Positions 1-10,252 of a stretch of DNA of 64,000 nt are shown here, in pieces. The first letter of the stretch is position 1. The number at the start of each line of letters is the position of its first letter. The notes under the pieces are model-generated. The model had not been told where the DNA came from, did no database searches, and saw only the letters and a program-made list of their open reading frames with translations. Made by a program: the position numbers and the translations under genes. Source of the DNA: Agromyces sp. Leaf222 (GTDB lineage: Bacteria > Actinomycetota > Actinomycetes > Actinomycetales > Microbacteriaceae); the NCBI RefSeq assembly GCF_001421565.1, contig NZ_LMKQ01000001.1, positions 1,425,651-1,489,650 on the forward strand. The letters run 5' to 3'.

Positions 1-85
1 CCCGAGGGGGGCGTGACTCTAGACTGGTGCATGCACGGCGCACGTCTTCTCGCGCGCCTTCGACGACATGAGCGAGGTTTCCACG

Positions 86-466
86 ATGCCCACCGGCAAG
101 GTCAAGTTCTACGACGAGGAGAAGGGATTCGGCTTCATCAGCTCCGATGACGGCCAGGAGGTCTTCCTCCATGCATCCGCTCTTCCCGCCGGTGCGACCG
201 TGCGCGCGGGCAGCCGACTCGAGTTCGGTCTCGCCGAGGGCAAGCGCGGCGCGCAGGCGCTCTCGGTCCGCGTGCTCGACGCACCCGTGAGCCTCGCGAA
301 GATCAATCGCAAGCCCGCCGACGACATGGCGATCATCATCGAAGACGTCGTCAAGCTCCTCGACTCGATCGGCGCAGACCTCCGTCGCGGCCGCTACCCC
401 GAGAAGTCCAAGGCGCGCACGGTCGCAACCGTGCTGCGCAAGGTGGCTGACGACCTGGATGCCTGA
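86..466 (+). CDS. Cold-shock domain protein, actinobacterial CspB type
   Basis: A single-stranded nucleic-acid binding protein, expected to act as a cytoplasmic RNA chaperone. The N-terminal half is a cold-shock domain with RNP1 (KGFGFIS) and RNP2 (VFLHAS); about 60 further residues form a charged tail, as in the longer actinobacterial cold-shock proteins rather than the 67-residue CspA type. I start at the second in-frame ATG (86), where the conserved MPTGKVKF begins and GCGAGG lies 8 nt upstream; an in-frame ATG at 68 would add six residues. A -10-like TAGACT sits at 20-25. The stop overlaps the next gene by 8 nt, so the two are probably co-transcribed. Confidence 0.93.
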   Translation: MPTGKVKFYDEEKGFGFISSDDGQEVFLHASALPAGATVRAGSRLEFGLAEGKRGAQALSVRVLDAPVSLAKINRKPADDMAIIIEDVVKLLDSIGADLRRGRYPEKSKARTVATVLRKVADDLDA

Positions 467-1418
467 GTTCACCGAATCCGAGACGGATGCCGCCGAGTCG
501 ACGTCCGAGGCCGTCGCACCCGACGCTCTGCTCGAGGCATCCGAGCCGACGGCGGCGGAGCCCGACGCAGCGCCCGAGCCGGACGCAGCGCCCGAGCCGG
601 ACGCAGAGCCCGAACCCGACGCGTCGCCCGAGTCCGACGAGCCCGATGCTGTGCCCGAGCCCGTGATCTTCGAGCCCGACCCGGTGCTCCTCGCCTCGGT
701 CGACCTCGCGCGACGGGCCCTGCTCGAGACGACGGCGCCCGAGACGGTCGGTTCCGTCATCGGCCACATCGCCGAAGACGAGCACGTGCTCACGCTGCAC
801 TTCGCCTCCGACATGTCGGGCTATCCCGGCTGGCACTGGAGCGTCACGATCGTGCGCGTCGACGACGACGAGCCGACGATCGTCGAGACGCAGCTCATGC
901 CCGGAGAGCGGGCACTGCTCGCTCCCGCCTGGGTGCCGTGGTCGGAGCGGCTCGCCGACTATCGAGCAAACCAGGCGGTCGCCGCGGTCGCCGCTCGTGA
1001 AGCGGGCGAGGAGCTCGACGCCGACGAGCGCGACTTCGACGACGCGTCCGAGGAGCTCGAGATCGTCGGCGACGACGAGTTCGACGACGACGAAGAGCAC
1101 GAAGATGAGCACGACGACGAAGAGCACGACGACGTCTTCGACGGCATCGACATCGACGCGCTCGACGGACCGATCGAGTCCGACGACGCCGACACCGATG
1201 ACGACGAGTCGGACGATGACGACGAGTCGGGCGATGACGACGAGTCGGACGATGACGACGAGTCGGTTGATGACGACGAGTCGGTTGATGACGACGAGTC
1301 GGACGACGATGAGTCGGACGACGACTCCGCCGAGCTGGACGACGACACGTCAGCCGCAGAGGCGGCCGTCACCGAGGCGCCCGACGCCGAGCGTCAGGAC
1401 GCGTCGCCCGAGCGCTGA
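459..1418 (+). CDS. DUF3027 domain protein with long acidic tail
   Basis: Conserved actinobacterial protein of unknown function. The central part (about residues 70-200) has the DUF3027 signature, including GYPGWHWSVT and LLAPAWVPWSERL. It is framed by low-complexity acidic regions: a Pro/Glu/Ala/Asp-rich N-terminus and an Asp/Ser/Glu-rich C-terminus made of DDDES-like repeats, with matching short tandem DNA repeats around 1197-1320. The start overlaps the cold-shock gene by 8 nt, suggesting translational coupling, and the 3' end overlaps the convergent DUF2530 gene by 25 nt. The acidic tail is probably disordered. Its role is not known; the pairing with a cold-shock protein hints at RNA or translation but this is inference. 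Confidence 0.85.
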   Translation: MPEFTESETDAAESTSEAVAPDALLEASEPTAAEPDAAPEPDAAPEPDAEPEPDASPESDEPDAVPEPVIFEPDPVLLASVDLARRALLETTAPETVGSVIGHIAEDEHVLTLHFASDMSGYPGWHWSVTIVRVDDDEPTIVETQLMPGERALLAPAWVPWSERLADYRANQAVAAVAAREAGEELDADERDFDDASEELEIVGDDEFDDDEEHEDEHDDEEHDDVFDGIDIDALDGPIESDDADTDDDESDDDDESGDDDESDDDDESVDDDESVDDDESDDDESDDDSAELDDDTSAAEAAVTEAPDAERQDASPER

Positions 1419-1660
1419 CGTGCGCGCCGGCGCCTGATCGCCTGCACGACCGCGAGCGAGACGACGCCGATCAGCACGCCGACGGCGCACGCCCAGATCA
1501 GCCAGCCGAGCCCCGACGACGCGAGCGCGTCGCGCAGCAGCAGGCACACCACGAGGGCGACGAGCCACAGGGCGGTGCCCGCGAGCACCGCCTTTCGCGC
1601 GTCGGCCCGGGCGGGCGCCGGATCGGGCCGACGCTCCGCCTCGGGGAGCCAGAGCCGCAT
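1394..1660 (-). CDS. DUF2530 small membrane protein
   Basis: 88-residue protein beginning MRLWLPEAERRPDP, with two hydrophobic segments (about residues 27-46 and 50-73) separated by a short loop, then an Arg-rich cytoplasmic tail. This matches the actinobacterial DUF2530 family, whose function is unknown. It starts 5 nt after the serC stop on the same strand, so it is very likely the second gene of a serC operon. The 3' end overlaps the convergent DUF3027 gene. Confidence 0.8.
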   Translation of the reverse strand: MRLWLPEAERRPDPAPARADARKAVLAGTALWLVALVVCLLLRDALASSGLGWLIWACAVGVLIGVVSLAVVQAIRRRRARQRSGDAS

Positions 1661-1665
1661 CGGCG

Positions 1666-3544
<1,879 letters not shown>

Positions 3545-3598
3545 ACCCGGAATGAACCTGAGAGTTCGCAAGGGATCGCAGTAAACCGTGATCGGAAT

Positions 3599-3627
3599 GT
3601 GACATTCAAGCAACCCTCGCGTATTCT
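3599..3627 (+). promoter_or_regulatory. Promoter of NlpC/P60 gene, with a long 5' leader
   Basis: GTGACA (3599-3604) and TATTCT (3622-3627) are separated by exactly 17 nt, a good housekeeping-sigma promoter. Transcription would start near 3634, giving a leader of about 140 nt before the TTG start at 3776. The leader ends with a small hairpin, ACGGAG-cccga-CTCCGT (3736-3752), shortly before the GGAGG ribosome site. I looked for the conserved core of the c-di-AMP (ydaO) riboswitch that often precedes actinobacterial wall hydrolases and did not find it. Confidence 0.6.
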
Positions 3628-3775
3628 CGGTCGAGTTCGACGGCACGAAGCCGGTCGTCGGACCAGAATCGGGATCGCCCCTCGGCACTCACCGCCCGGT
3701 TCAGGACGAAGACGCGCCTCGAGCGCACCAGGTGAGACGGAGCCCGACTCCGTGGGGCGGTGGAGGAAACCCGAT

Positions 3776-4645
3776 TTGGCTCGATTCACCCCACGCCGCC
3801 GTTTCACGTCACCGAAGCGGGGCGTCGCCTCGAAGGTCGTCGTCCCCAGCGTCAGCCCCGAACCCAAGCCCACCGTCGATGCGGCCGTTGCCGCACGACC
3901 GCTCGCCTCGACCCGCCGGCTCCGCCGTGGCGGCGTCGCGAACGTCGCGGTCATGACGATCGCAGCCGGCATCGTCGGAACCATCGCGATCCCCGCCTAT
4001 GCGTTCGCGCCGGGCAGCACGGGCCCGCAGTTCGCGACGAGCGCCGAGACCAGGATGACCAAGGCGCAGGCCCAGTCGGTCGAGGTCGCCGAAGACGTCA
4101 TCGCCGCGCCCGTCACGAAGGACGGCTTCGCCGCCGTGACGGCCGAGGAGATCGAGGCTGCCGCCGAGGCCAAGCGACAGGCCGACGAGGCCGCTGCCGC
4201 CGCCGAGGCCGCGCGCGTCGCAGCCGAGACCGCGATGACCTCGTACGCCGCGTCGTACGAGGGCCCGTCGGTCGGCGACTTCCTGGCGAACCCGCCGTAT
4301 CCGAGCTTCGACCTCGGCAGCGTGTACGGCGTCGCGACGCAGTACATCGGCACCCCGTATGTCTACGGCGGTGCGACCCCCGCCGGCTTCGACTGCTCGG
4401 GCTTCGTCATGTACGTCTACGCCCAGTTCGGCGTCGCCATGCCCCATTCCTCCGCTGGGCAGGGCGCTATGGGCACGGTCATCTCCGAGGCCGACGCGCA
4501 GCCGGGCGACCTCGTGATCATGGACGGCCACGACGGCTTCTACGCCGGCAACGGCATGATCCTGCACGCCCCCTACGAGGGCGCCTCGGTTCGGGTGCAG
4601 CCCATCTGGACCAGCGACTACACGATCGTCCGCATCGGCATCTGA
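3776..4645 (+). CDS. Secreted NlpC/P60 (C40) cell-wall endopeptidase
   Basis: Predicted peptidoglycan hydrolase cutting stem peptides outside the cell. The 289-residue protein has a basic N-terminus, a hydrophobic signal segment ending in AIPAYAF (about residues 60-80), an Ala/Glu-rich coiled-coil-like linker (EAAAEAKRQADEAAAAAEAA), and a C-terminal C40 domain with catalytic Cys207 in GFDCSGF and a His in the LHAPYEG region. I choose the TTG at 3776 because GGAGGAAA lies directly upstream and the upstream in-frame stretch contains the promoter. The head-to-linker design is shared with the CHAP protein at 9170. A strong hairpin follows the stop. Confidence 0.88.
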   Translation: MARFTPRRRFTSPKRGVASKVVVPSVSPEPKPTVDAAVAARPLASTRRLRRGGVANVAVMTIAAGIVGTIAIPAYAFAPGSTGPQFATSAETRMTKAQAQSVEVAEDVIAAPVTKDGFAAVTAEEIEAAAEAKRQADEAAAAAEAARVAAETAMTSYAASYEGPSVGDFLANPPYPSFDLGSVYGVATQYIGTPYVYGGATPAGFDCSGFVMYVYAQFGVAMPHSSAGQGAMGTVISEADAQPGDLVIMDGHDGFYAGNGMILHAPYEGASVRVQPIWTSDYTIVRIGI

Positions 4646-4674
4646 TCGGTGAACATCGGATGACACGGCTGCCG

Positions 4675-4705
4675 AACGCCGCGGAGGATGCCCCTCCGCG
4701 GCGTT
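4675..4705 (+). terminator. Terminator hairpin after NlpC/P60 gene
   Basis: A perfect 13-bp stem (AACGCCGCGGAGG at 4675-4687 with its complement at 4693-4705) closes a 5-nt loop 29 nt after the stop. There is no real U-tract, as is common for actinobacterial terminators. Confidence 0.7.
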
Positions 4706-5017
4706 CATGCCGTAGCCTGAAGCTCTGACGATCTGAGATCCGGGCGAGGGGAACGCCGATGGTTCGCACGTGCAGCATCCATTCCACGGATGCGCGCGCG
4801 CAATTCCACCAACGGCGCAGTAGTCAGCCGAGTACCGCACGAGCCGACGTTTCGACGGGCACTGTCTTCATGACGGTGCCCGTTCTGCGTTTTCGGGGCG
4901 GAACCCGGCGGCGAGCGGCATCCGCCCCACCCGTGCCATCGAGCGGCCGCAGCGCCGTCGGAGCGTCGACCCGTTCACGCGGCTGGAAGCCATCCAGCCC
5001 CGATCGAAAGGCACTCC
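4706..5017. other. Intergenic region without a convincing gene
   Basis: About 310 nt between the NlpC/P60 terminator and the HNH gene. The only open frame here has poor codon character and runs into the HNH coding region in another frame. A second hairpin is present: ACGGGCAC (4855-4862) pairs perfectly with GTGCCCGT (4876-4883) around a 13-nt loop, followed by TCTGCGTTTTC, so it could be a terminator or attenuator ahead of the HNH gene. No RNA gene is recognised. Confidence 0.4.
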
Positions 5018-5515
5018 ATGCGCACCCTCGTGCTCAACGCCGGCTATGAGCCCCTCGCGGTCATCTCGTTCAAGCGGGCCCTGCTGCTGGTCATGAACCA
5101 GAAGGCAACCGTGATTCAGCATGACGAGGGCAACCCCGTCTGCGCGGCGAGCGGTTCGTGGCAGAGACCGAGCGTGATCATCCTCACGAGATACGTGCGC
5201 ACGCCCCGCGTGCACGCGGTGCCCGTGAGTCGCAGGGGGGTGCTGCGCCGCGACGAGCACCGGTGCGCCTACTGCGGCCGATCGGCCGCGACCATCGACC
5301 ACGTGCTGCCGCGCTCTCGCGGCGGACGCGACACGTGGGAGAACCTCGTCGCGTGCTGCCTGCGCTGCAACAACATCAAGAGCGACCACACGCCCGCCGA
5401 GATGGGCTGGGAGCTGCGCTTCACCCCGCGCATGCCGCACGGACGCAGCTGGGTCGTGCGCGGGTTCGAGCGGACCCTCCCGCAGTGGGACGAGTACCTC
5501 TCCACCGCAGCCTGA
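5018..5515 (+). CDS. HNH endonuclease family protein
   Basis: 165-residue HNH protein of a type widespread in actinobacteria. It has the zinc pair CAYC, the catalytic HNH core TIDHVLPRSRGG, and the second pair CLRC followed by NN. The N-terminal MRTLVLNAGYEPLAVISFKR is typical of this stand-alone family, which is usually chromosomal and not tied to a mobile element. GAAAGG lies 8 nt before the ATG. The biological substrate is unknown; a DNA-processing role is inferred from the HNH motif only. A G/C-rich run of GCCGG repeats (5524-5555) follows the stop and may act as a transcription stop. Confidence 0.88.
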   Translation: MRTLVLNAGYEPLAVISFKRALLLVMNQKATVIQHDEGNPVCAASGSWQRPSVIILTRYVRTPRVHAVPVSRRGVLRRDEHRCAYCGRSAATIDHVLPRSRGGRDTWENLVACCLRCNNIKSDHTPAEMGWELRFTPRMPHGRSWVVRGFERTLPQWDEYLSTAA

Positions 5516-5726
5516 TCCTCGACGGCCGGGCCGGGCCGGGCCGGGGCGGGCCCGGACCGGACGGGCTGAGCAGAGCGGGCCCACGCCACCCACGACACGC
5601 GAAGCGGGTTGTTGACCCCGGGCGACGCCGAGCGCCATACTCGGCACAAGATCGAGATTTCGATCCGGGGGCATCCGCTCAAGAGGGGTCGTGAGCGGAT
5701 CACATCGCAGATGGGCGGTACTTGTC

Positions 5727-6134
5727 ATGGCTGAGTCTCGGCAACTGAGCGGTTGGGTCGGATGGATCGGCTTCGCCGCCTTCATCCTCATCCTGAGCGG
5801 TCTGTTCAGCATCATTCAGGGCTCGATCGCCCTCATCGGATCGAACTACTACTACGCGGTCGGCAACGGGACGCTCTTCCTGTTCGACCTCACCGGTTGG
5901 GGATGGTGGAACCTCATCATCGGCGTGGTGCTGACCCTCACCGGCTTCGCGCTGTTCTCCGGTGCGACATGGGCCCGCATCGTCGCGATCATCGCGGCTG
6001 GGCTCAGCGCCATCGGGCAGCTGCTCCTCGTTCCCGCGCAGCCGTGGTGGGCGATCATCGTCATCGCCATCGACGTGCTCGTCATCTACGCGATCACGGC
6101 GCACGGACGCGAACTGCAGGCGTCCGGCGAGTGA
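5727..6134 (+). CDS. DUF7144-like four-helix membrane protein
   Basis: Small integral membrane protein with four hydrophobic segments covering most of its 135 residues and the sequence SGWVGWIGFAAFILILSG near the start. It resembles the actinobacterial DUF7144 membrane family; function unknown. Two starts are possible: ATG at 5727 (used here, fits the family's short N-terminus) or GTG at 5691, which has AAGAGGGG 5 nt upstream and would add 12 residues. The transporter gene follows 29 nt later, so the two may share a transcript. Confidence 0.75.
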   Translation: MAESRQLSGWVGWIGFAAFILILSGLFSIIQGSIALIGSNYYYAVGNGTLFLFDLTGWGWWNLIIGVVLTLTGFALFSGATWARIVAIIAAGLSAIGQLLLVPAQPWWAIIVIAIDVLVIYAITAHGRELQASGE

Positions 6135-6163
6135 TCCGGCGGCTCGGAGGGGGGTAGGTAACC

Positions 6164-7621
6164 ATGGAGATCTTCCTGGTCGTCCTGCAAGCGGTCGTCG
6201 TCGTCGGCGCCATCGCCATGGGCGTTCGCACCGGTGGTCTCGGGCTCGGGCTCTGGGGCGTCGTCGGGACCGTGATCCTCGTGTTCGGGTTCCACCTCCC
6301 ACCGGGCGCCATCCCGATCGACGCCTTCTTCATCATCATCGCCGTGATCACGGCGTCGTCGGCGATGCAGGCCGCGGGCGGCATCGACTACCTCGTCTCG
6401 ATCGCGTCGAAGATCATCCAGCGCAACCCGAAGCGGCTCACCTATGTCGCGCCGCTCGTCGCGTTCGTGTTCACGGTGCTGTCGGGCACGTCGAACATCT
6501 TCTTCGCCCTCATCCCCGTGATCTACGAGACGTCGTATCGCAACGGTCAGCGACCGGAACGGGCGCTCGCGGCATCGACGGTCACGTCGGGACTCGGCAT
6601 CACCGCGAGTCCGGTCTCTGCGGCCATGGCTGCATATCTGGTGCTGATGGACGGCACCGGATACGGACTGCCCCAGATCCTCCTCATCACGGTTCCCGCC
6701 GCCATCGTCGCCTGCATCGTGACCTCGTTCGTGCAGCAGCGACTCGGCAAGGACCTCCTCGACGACCCCGAGTTCCTGAAGCGGGTCAAGGCGGGCACCG
6801 TCGAGGTGCCGGCCTCGCTCAAGCAGCGCTACGAAGCCAAGGTCGGCGGTGGCGCGGTCGGGGGCACGGCGACCGCCACGGCGACCGCCACCGCTCCTGG
6901 CGGCGGCGGCGGCGCCTCGCGGAGCGCGGCGACGTCCCGGGCCCCGATCGAGCACCCCGTGCCGCCGGGCGGCGCCGTCTCGGCGTGGATCTTCGTCTCG
7001 GGCACGCTGCTGATCGTGCTGTTCGGCCTGTTCCCCTCGCTTCGTCCGGCCTTCCCCGACGAGGAGGGCGAACTCGTGCCGATCGGCATGTCGACCGTGA
7101 TCGAGATGATCATGTTCACCGTGGCGCTCGTGATCATCCTCGTGCGCAAGGTCAAGCCTGCGAAGGTCGTCGAGCAGCCCCTGCTCAAGGCCGGCTTCGT
7201 CGCCGCGGTGGCGCTCTTCGGCATCGCGTGGATGGCCGACACCTTCATCGCGGCGAATGAGGAGACGATCATCGAGCCGCTCGGCGCGATGATCGAGACC
7301 AACCCGTTGCTGCTCGCGGTCGCCCTTTTCATCGTCTGCGGTCTCACGACCAGCCAGTCGGCGACGACGAACACGATGATCCCGATCGCCCTGGCCGCCG
7401 GTCTCGCCCCCGGCGTCATCACCGCGATGTGGCCGTCGCTCATCGGCGTGTGGCTGTTCCCGGCCAACGGCTCCCAGATCGCCGCCGTCGAGACGGACCT
7501 GACCGGATCGACGAAGCTCACCCAGGTGCCCGTCTGGCACTCGTTCACGATCCCGATGCTGGTGTCCTGGATCGCGGTCGTGGGGGCGGGCCTGCTCATC
7601 CAGCTGGTCGTACCCGCCTGA
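6164..7621 (+). CDS. DcuA/DcuB-family C4-dicarboxylate transporter
   Basis: 485-residue polytopic membrane protein related to the anaerobic C4-dicarboxylate transporters (exchange or uptake of aspartate, malate, fumarate, succinate). The N-terminal region carries the family patterns AITASSAMQAAGGIDYLV, RNPKRLTYVAPLVAF, LSGTSNIFFALIPVI and GLGITASPVSAAMAAYLV, close to DcuA. A cytoplasmic loop around residues 225-265 is low-complexity (Ala/Thr/Gly-rich), longer than in enterobacterial members. In an actinobacterium the physiological substrate and oxygen regime cannot be read from sequence. It sits 64 nt before the dipeptidase gene on the same strand, suggesting joint use of amino-acid carbon. 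Confidence 0.9.
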   Translation: MEIFLVVLQAVVVVGAIAMGVRTGGLGLGLWGVVGTVILVFGFHLPPGAIPIDAFFIIIAVITASSAMQAAGGIDYLVSIASKIIQRNPKRLTYVAPLVAFVFTVLSGTSNIFFALIPVIYETSYRNGQRPERALAASTVTSGLGITASPVSAAMAAYLVLMDGTGYGLPQILLITVPAAIVACIVTSFVQQRLGKDLLDDPEFLKRVKAGTVEVPASLKQRYEAKVGGGAVGGTATATATATAPGGGGGASRSAATSRAPIEHPVPPGGAVSAWIFVSGTLLIVLFGLFPSLRPAFPDEEGELVPIGMSTVIEMIMFTVALVIILVRKVKPAKVVEQPLLKAGFVAAVALFGIAWMADTFIAANEETIIEPLGAMIETNPLLLAVALFIVCGLTTSQSATTNTMIPIALAAGLAPGVITAMWPSLIGVWLFPANGSQIAAVETDLTGSTKLTQVPVWHSFTIPMLVSWIAVVGAGLLIQLVVPA

Positions 7622-7685
7622 TCCCACCGCGCGCCGACGAGTTCGGCCGCCATCGACGCAAGCTCGTTCGACGAGGAGGAAGCCC

Positions 7686-9035
7686 ATGTCCGAAGAGATC
7701 TCCGCCGCAGCGGCCCAGCTGATGCCCGAGGTGATCGAGCGTCTCGAGGCCCTCGTGCGGATCCCGTCCGTCGCGTTCCCGGGCTTCGACCCCGAGCCGG
7801 TGCACGCGATGGGCGCTGCCGTCGTCGAACTCTTCGAGGCGGCGGGCGCCACCGGGGTGAAGCTCCTCGACGTGCCGGACGGCTACCCGTGCGTCTACGC
7901 CGACCTGCCCGGCCCGGCGGGCTCGCCGACGGTCCTGCTGTACGCGCACTACGACGTGCAGCCTGCGCCGAAGAGCCAGGGCTGGTCGAGCGAGCCGTTC
8001 GAACCCGTCACCAAGGAGGACGGCCGGATCTACGGGCGTGGGGCGGCCGACGACAAATCCGGTCTCGTGATCCACTACGGCACGCTGAAGCTGCTCGGCC
8101 CCGACCGGCCGTGCCACGTGAAGATCCTCGTCGAGGGCGAGGAGGAGACGATCTCGCATCTCGAGGCCTTCGTCGAGGCGAACCCCGACCTCTTCACCGC
8201 CGACGCGTACGTCATCGGCGACATCGGGCCGCAGCGCGTCGGCCGCGCTGGACTGACCACAGCCCTGCGCGGCGACGTGGCCTGCACGGTCACGGTGCGC
8301 ACGCTCGCGAACCCGGTGCACTCCGGCATGTTCGGCGGCGCAGCGCCCGACGCGATGACCGCGATGATCCGGATCCTCGACTCCCTGCACGATGAGCACG
8401 GCGACACCGTGATTCCCGGTGTCGAGCACGGTCGATGGGGCGGCGCCGACATGGACGAGCAGGTCTATCGCGACGGCTCGGCGATCCTCCCCGGCGTCGA
8501 GTTCCTCGGCACCGGATCGCTCTCGGACCGCATCTGGATGAAGCCGTCGGTCACCGTGCTCGGCATGGACCTGCCGAACACGGCCGAGGCCTCGAACGTG
8601 CTCCTGCCGGAGGTGACGGCGAAGCTCTCGATGCGCATCGTGCCTGGATCCGACGGCGAGGCCCAGCTCGACGCGCTCATGGACCACCTCCGGTCGCAGC
8701 GGCCGTGGAACTGCGAGGTCGAGGTCGCCAAGGTCAAGGTCGGGCAACCGTTCGCGGTCGACGAGAGCCACCCCGCCATCATCGCCGCGGGGGCGGCGCT
8801 GGAGGAGGCCTACGCAGGGGCCGTGGAGAAGATCGGCAGCGGCGCGTCGATCCCGCTCGTGGCCTCGCTGCAGAAGATCGCGCCCGATGGGGCGATCATC
8901 CTCTGGGGCGCAGAGGACACCGCGCAGTCGCGTATCCACGCGTCGGACGAATCGGTCGACCCGGGCGAGATCGAGCGCATGATCGCGGCGCAGACCCTGT
9001 TCATCACGAAGCTCTCGGAGTCCGCCGCCCACTGA
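7686..9035 (+). CDS. M20-family dipeptidase (CNDP-like metallopeptidase)
   Basis: 449-residue zinc peptidase of the M20/M25/M40 group, predicted to hydrolyse dipeptides in the cytoplasm. Metal-site motifs are visible: YAHYDVQP (His88), GRGAADDKSG (Asp122) and EGEEE (residues 150-154), with a dimerisation domain in the middle and a C-terminal His in RIHASDE. The start ATG has GAGGAGGAAG just upstream. It probably forms a unit with the preceding dicarboxylate transporter, which would link peptide degradation and dicarboxylate traffic; that link is inference from spacing. Confidence 0.92.
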   Translation: MSEEISAAAAQLMPEVIERLEALVRIPSVAFPGFDPEPVHAMGAAVVELFEAAGATGVKLLDVPDGYPCVYADLPGPAGSPTVLLYAHYDVQPAPKSQGWSSEPFEPVTKEDGRIYGRGAADDKSGLVIHYGTLKLLGPDRPCHVKILVEGEEETISHLEAFVEANPDLFTADAYVIGDIGPQRVGRAGLTTALRGDVACTVTVRTLANPVHSGMFGGAAPDAMTAMIRILDSLHDEHGDTVIPGVEHGRWGGADMDEQVYRDGSAILPGVEFLGTGSLSDRIWMKPSVTVLGMDLPNTAEASNVLLPEVTAKLSMRIVPGSDGEAQLDALMDHLRSQRPWNCEVEVAKVKVGQPFAVDESHPAIIAAGAALEEAYAGAVEKIGSGASIPLVASLQKIAPDGAIILWGAEDTAQSRIHASDESVDPGEIERMIAAQTLFITKLSESAAH

Positions 9036-9169
9036 TCGACTCGCCCGAGTGACTTTCGCCCACCGGGTGCCCTAAGGTGGAACGAGTCTCCGGAGCACCC
9101 GACCGGCGATGACGTACATCAACCCGAACCGAGCCGCGCCGCGGCCGGGCTGTGTCCGGAGGATCGACT

Positions 9170-10120
9170 TTGCACGAAGACCACGCCGAGCAGCCGTCGC
9201 GCTCGCAACGGCGCGCGGCTGAGTCCGTCGGCCGTTCGCGCGGCGGGGCACGGTCGGCGCCTCGTACCGGTCGGCGCAGCGCCGCGGCATCCGCCCCGGT
9301 TCCGAAGAACCCGGCCTCTGCCGACGTCCCCAAGAACCCGGCCGGCTCCCCGACGGCGCCGAGCGCGATCCGCAAGCCGATGACCGTGCGCCGAACCGGC
9401 CCGGTCCGGGTCTTCGCGACGCTGCTCGTGGTGCCCGCCATCTTCGGCACGGTCGCCGTACCGGCCTACGCGTTCATGCCCGGCGGCGATGCGTTCCAGC
9501 CTGGCGGCGCCTTCAGCTTCGCCGTGGCCGAAGCCCAGGACCTCGACGTCTCGTCGGTGGCCAGCGGCGCCCCGATCTCGTCCGACGCCTACGCCGTCAC
9601 CACGAAGCAGGAGATCGACGAGGCTGCGCTCTCCGCGGAGGAGGCGGCGCAGGCTGCCTGGGCGGCCGAGCTCGCCTCGCGCGGGTCGGGCAGCTACGCC
9701 ATCTACACCGTCAAGGCCGAAGGCGACGACTACCCCTGGTGGGACCAGATCCCCGACGACTACGGCGGAGGGCTCTCGCCGCTCCGCTACTACTACCGCG
9801 AGTGCGTCGACTTCGTCGCCTGGCGGCTGAATCGCGACGCCGGCGTCACGAGCGCTCCCTGGAAGTGGGACTGGTCGAACCTCGCCGCGGGCAGCGCGTA
9901 CGCGTGGGCCGACGAATGGGTCTCGCACGGCTGGCCGACGAGCAGTGAGCCGGTCGTCGGCGCGGTCGCCTGGTTCCCGTACAACCACGTCGCCTATGTG
10001 CAGTCGATCAACGGCGACGGCACGGTGAACATCGAGGAGTACAACCAGAACTCCGACCACTCGTATCACCAGCGCACGATCGCCAAGGCGGACGCGCTGT
10101 ACCTCTACCCGCCCGGCTGA
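9170..10120 (+). CDS. Secreted CHAP-domain cell-wall hydrolase
   Basis: 316-residue exported protein. A basic, Ala/Arg-rich N-terminus leads to a hydrophobic signal segment (VRVFATLLVVPAIFGTVAVPAYAF), a short Ala-rich linker and a C-terminal CHAP domain with Cys212 (ECVDFVAWRLN) and His273 (YNHVAYVQS), expected to cleave peptidoglycan amide bonds. I choose TTG at 9170 because GGAGGA lies 6 nt upstream; an in-frame GTG at 9152 would overlap that site. A -10-like TAAGGT at 9073-9078 implies a leader of about 85 nt. The signal-linker region closely parallels that of the NlpC/P60 protein at 3776, so the two are likely exported and processed alike. Confidence 0.87.
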   Translation: MHEDHAEQPSRSQRRAAESVGRSRGGARSAPRTGRRSAAASAPVPKNPASADVPKNPAGSPTAPSAIRKPMTVRRTGPVRVFATLLVVPAIFGTVAVPAYAFMPGGDAFQPGGAFSFAVAEAQDLDVSSVASGAPISSDAYAVTTKQEIDEAALSAEEAAQAAWAAELASRGSGSYAIYTVKAEGDDYPWWDQIPDDYGGGLSPLRYYYRECVDFVAWRLNRDAGVTSAPWKWDWSNLAAGSAYAWADEWVSHGWPTSSEPVVGAVAWFPYNHVAYVQSINGDGTVNIEEYNQNSDHSYHQRTIAKADALYLYPPG

Positions 10121-10146
10121 CGCCCGGCCGCTGCCGAGACTCCGCC

Positions 10147-10218
10147 GGCACCGTGACATCCACCTGCACCGCGACATCCGCCGGCGCCGTGACATCCACC
10201 GGCACTGTGACATTCTGG
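10147..10218. repeat. Four tandem 18-bp repeats (iteron-like)
   Basis: Four consecutive 18-bp units, each a variant of GGCACCGTGACATCCACC, at 10147, 10165, 10183 and 10201. The shared core is G(T/C)GACAT. They lie between the CHAP gene and the micropeptide promoter, outside any credible gene. They may be binding sites for a regulator or simply a short tandem expansion. Confidence 0.75.
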
Positions 10219-10252
10219 CGAAGAGTGCCGGCAAACTTGGACGACACGGACA

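Noticed and set aside
959-1372. Ser-rich open frame opposite the DUF3027 acidic tail
   Set aside because: It is the reverse reading of GAC/GAG repeats and has no start signals or recognisable fold.
3545-3775. c-di-AMP (ydaO) riboswitch upstream of the NlpC/P60 gene
   Set aside because: Expected by context, but the conserved core (such as the GAACCCGACAGCTAACC segment) is not present.
3599-3775. N-terminal extension of the NlpC/P60 protein from GTG at 3599
   Set aside because: That GTG is part of the -35 box, the region holds the -10 box and has poor codon character; TTG 3776 has a strong ribosome site.
4759-5049. Open frame before the HNH gene
   Set aside because: No ribosome site, weak codon bias, contains a hairpin and overlaps the HNH start in another frame.
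5018-5515. HNH gene as an intron- or phage-encoded homing nuclease
   Set aside because: The family is a common stand-alone chromosomal gene in actinobacteria and no intron, inverted repeats or phage genes flank it.
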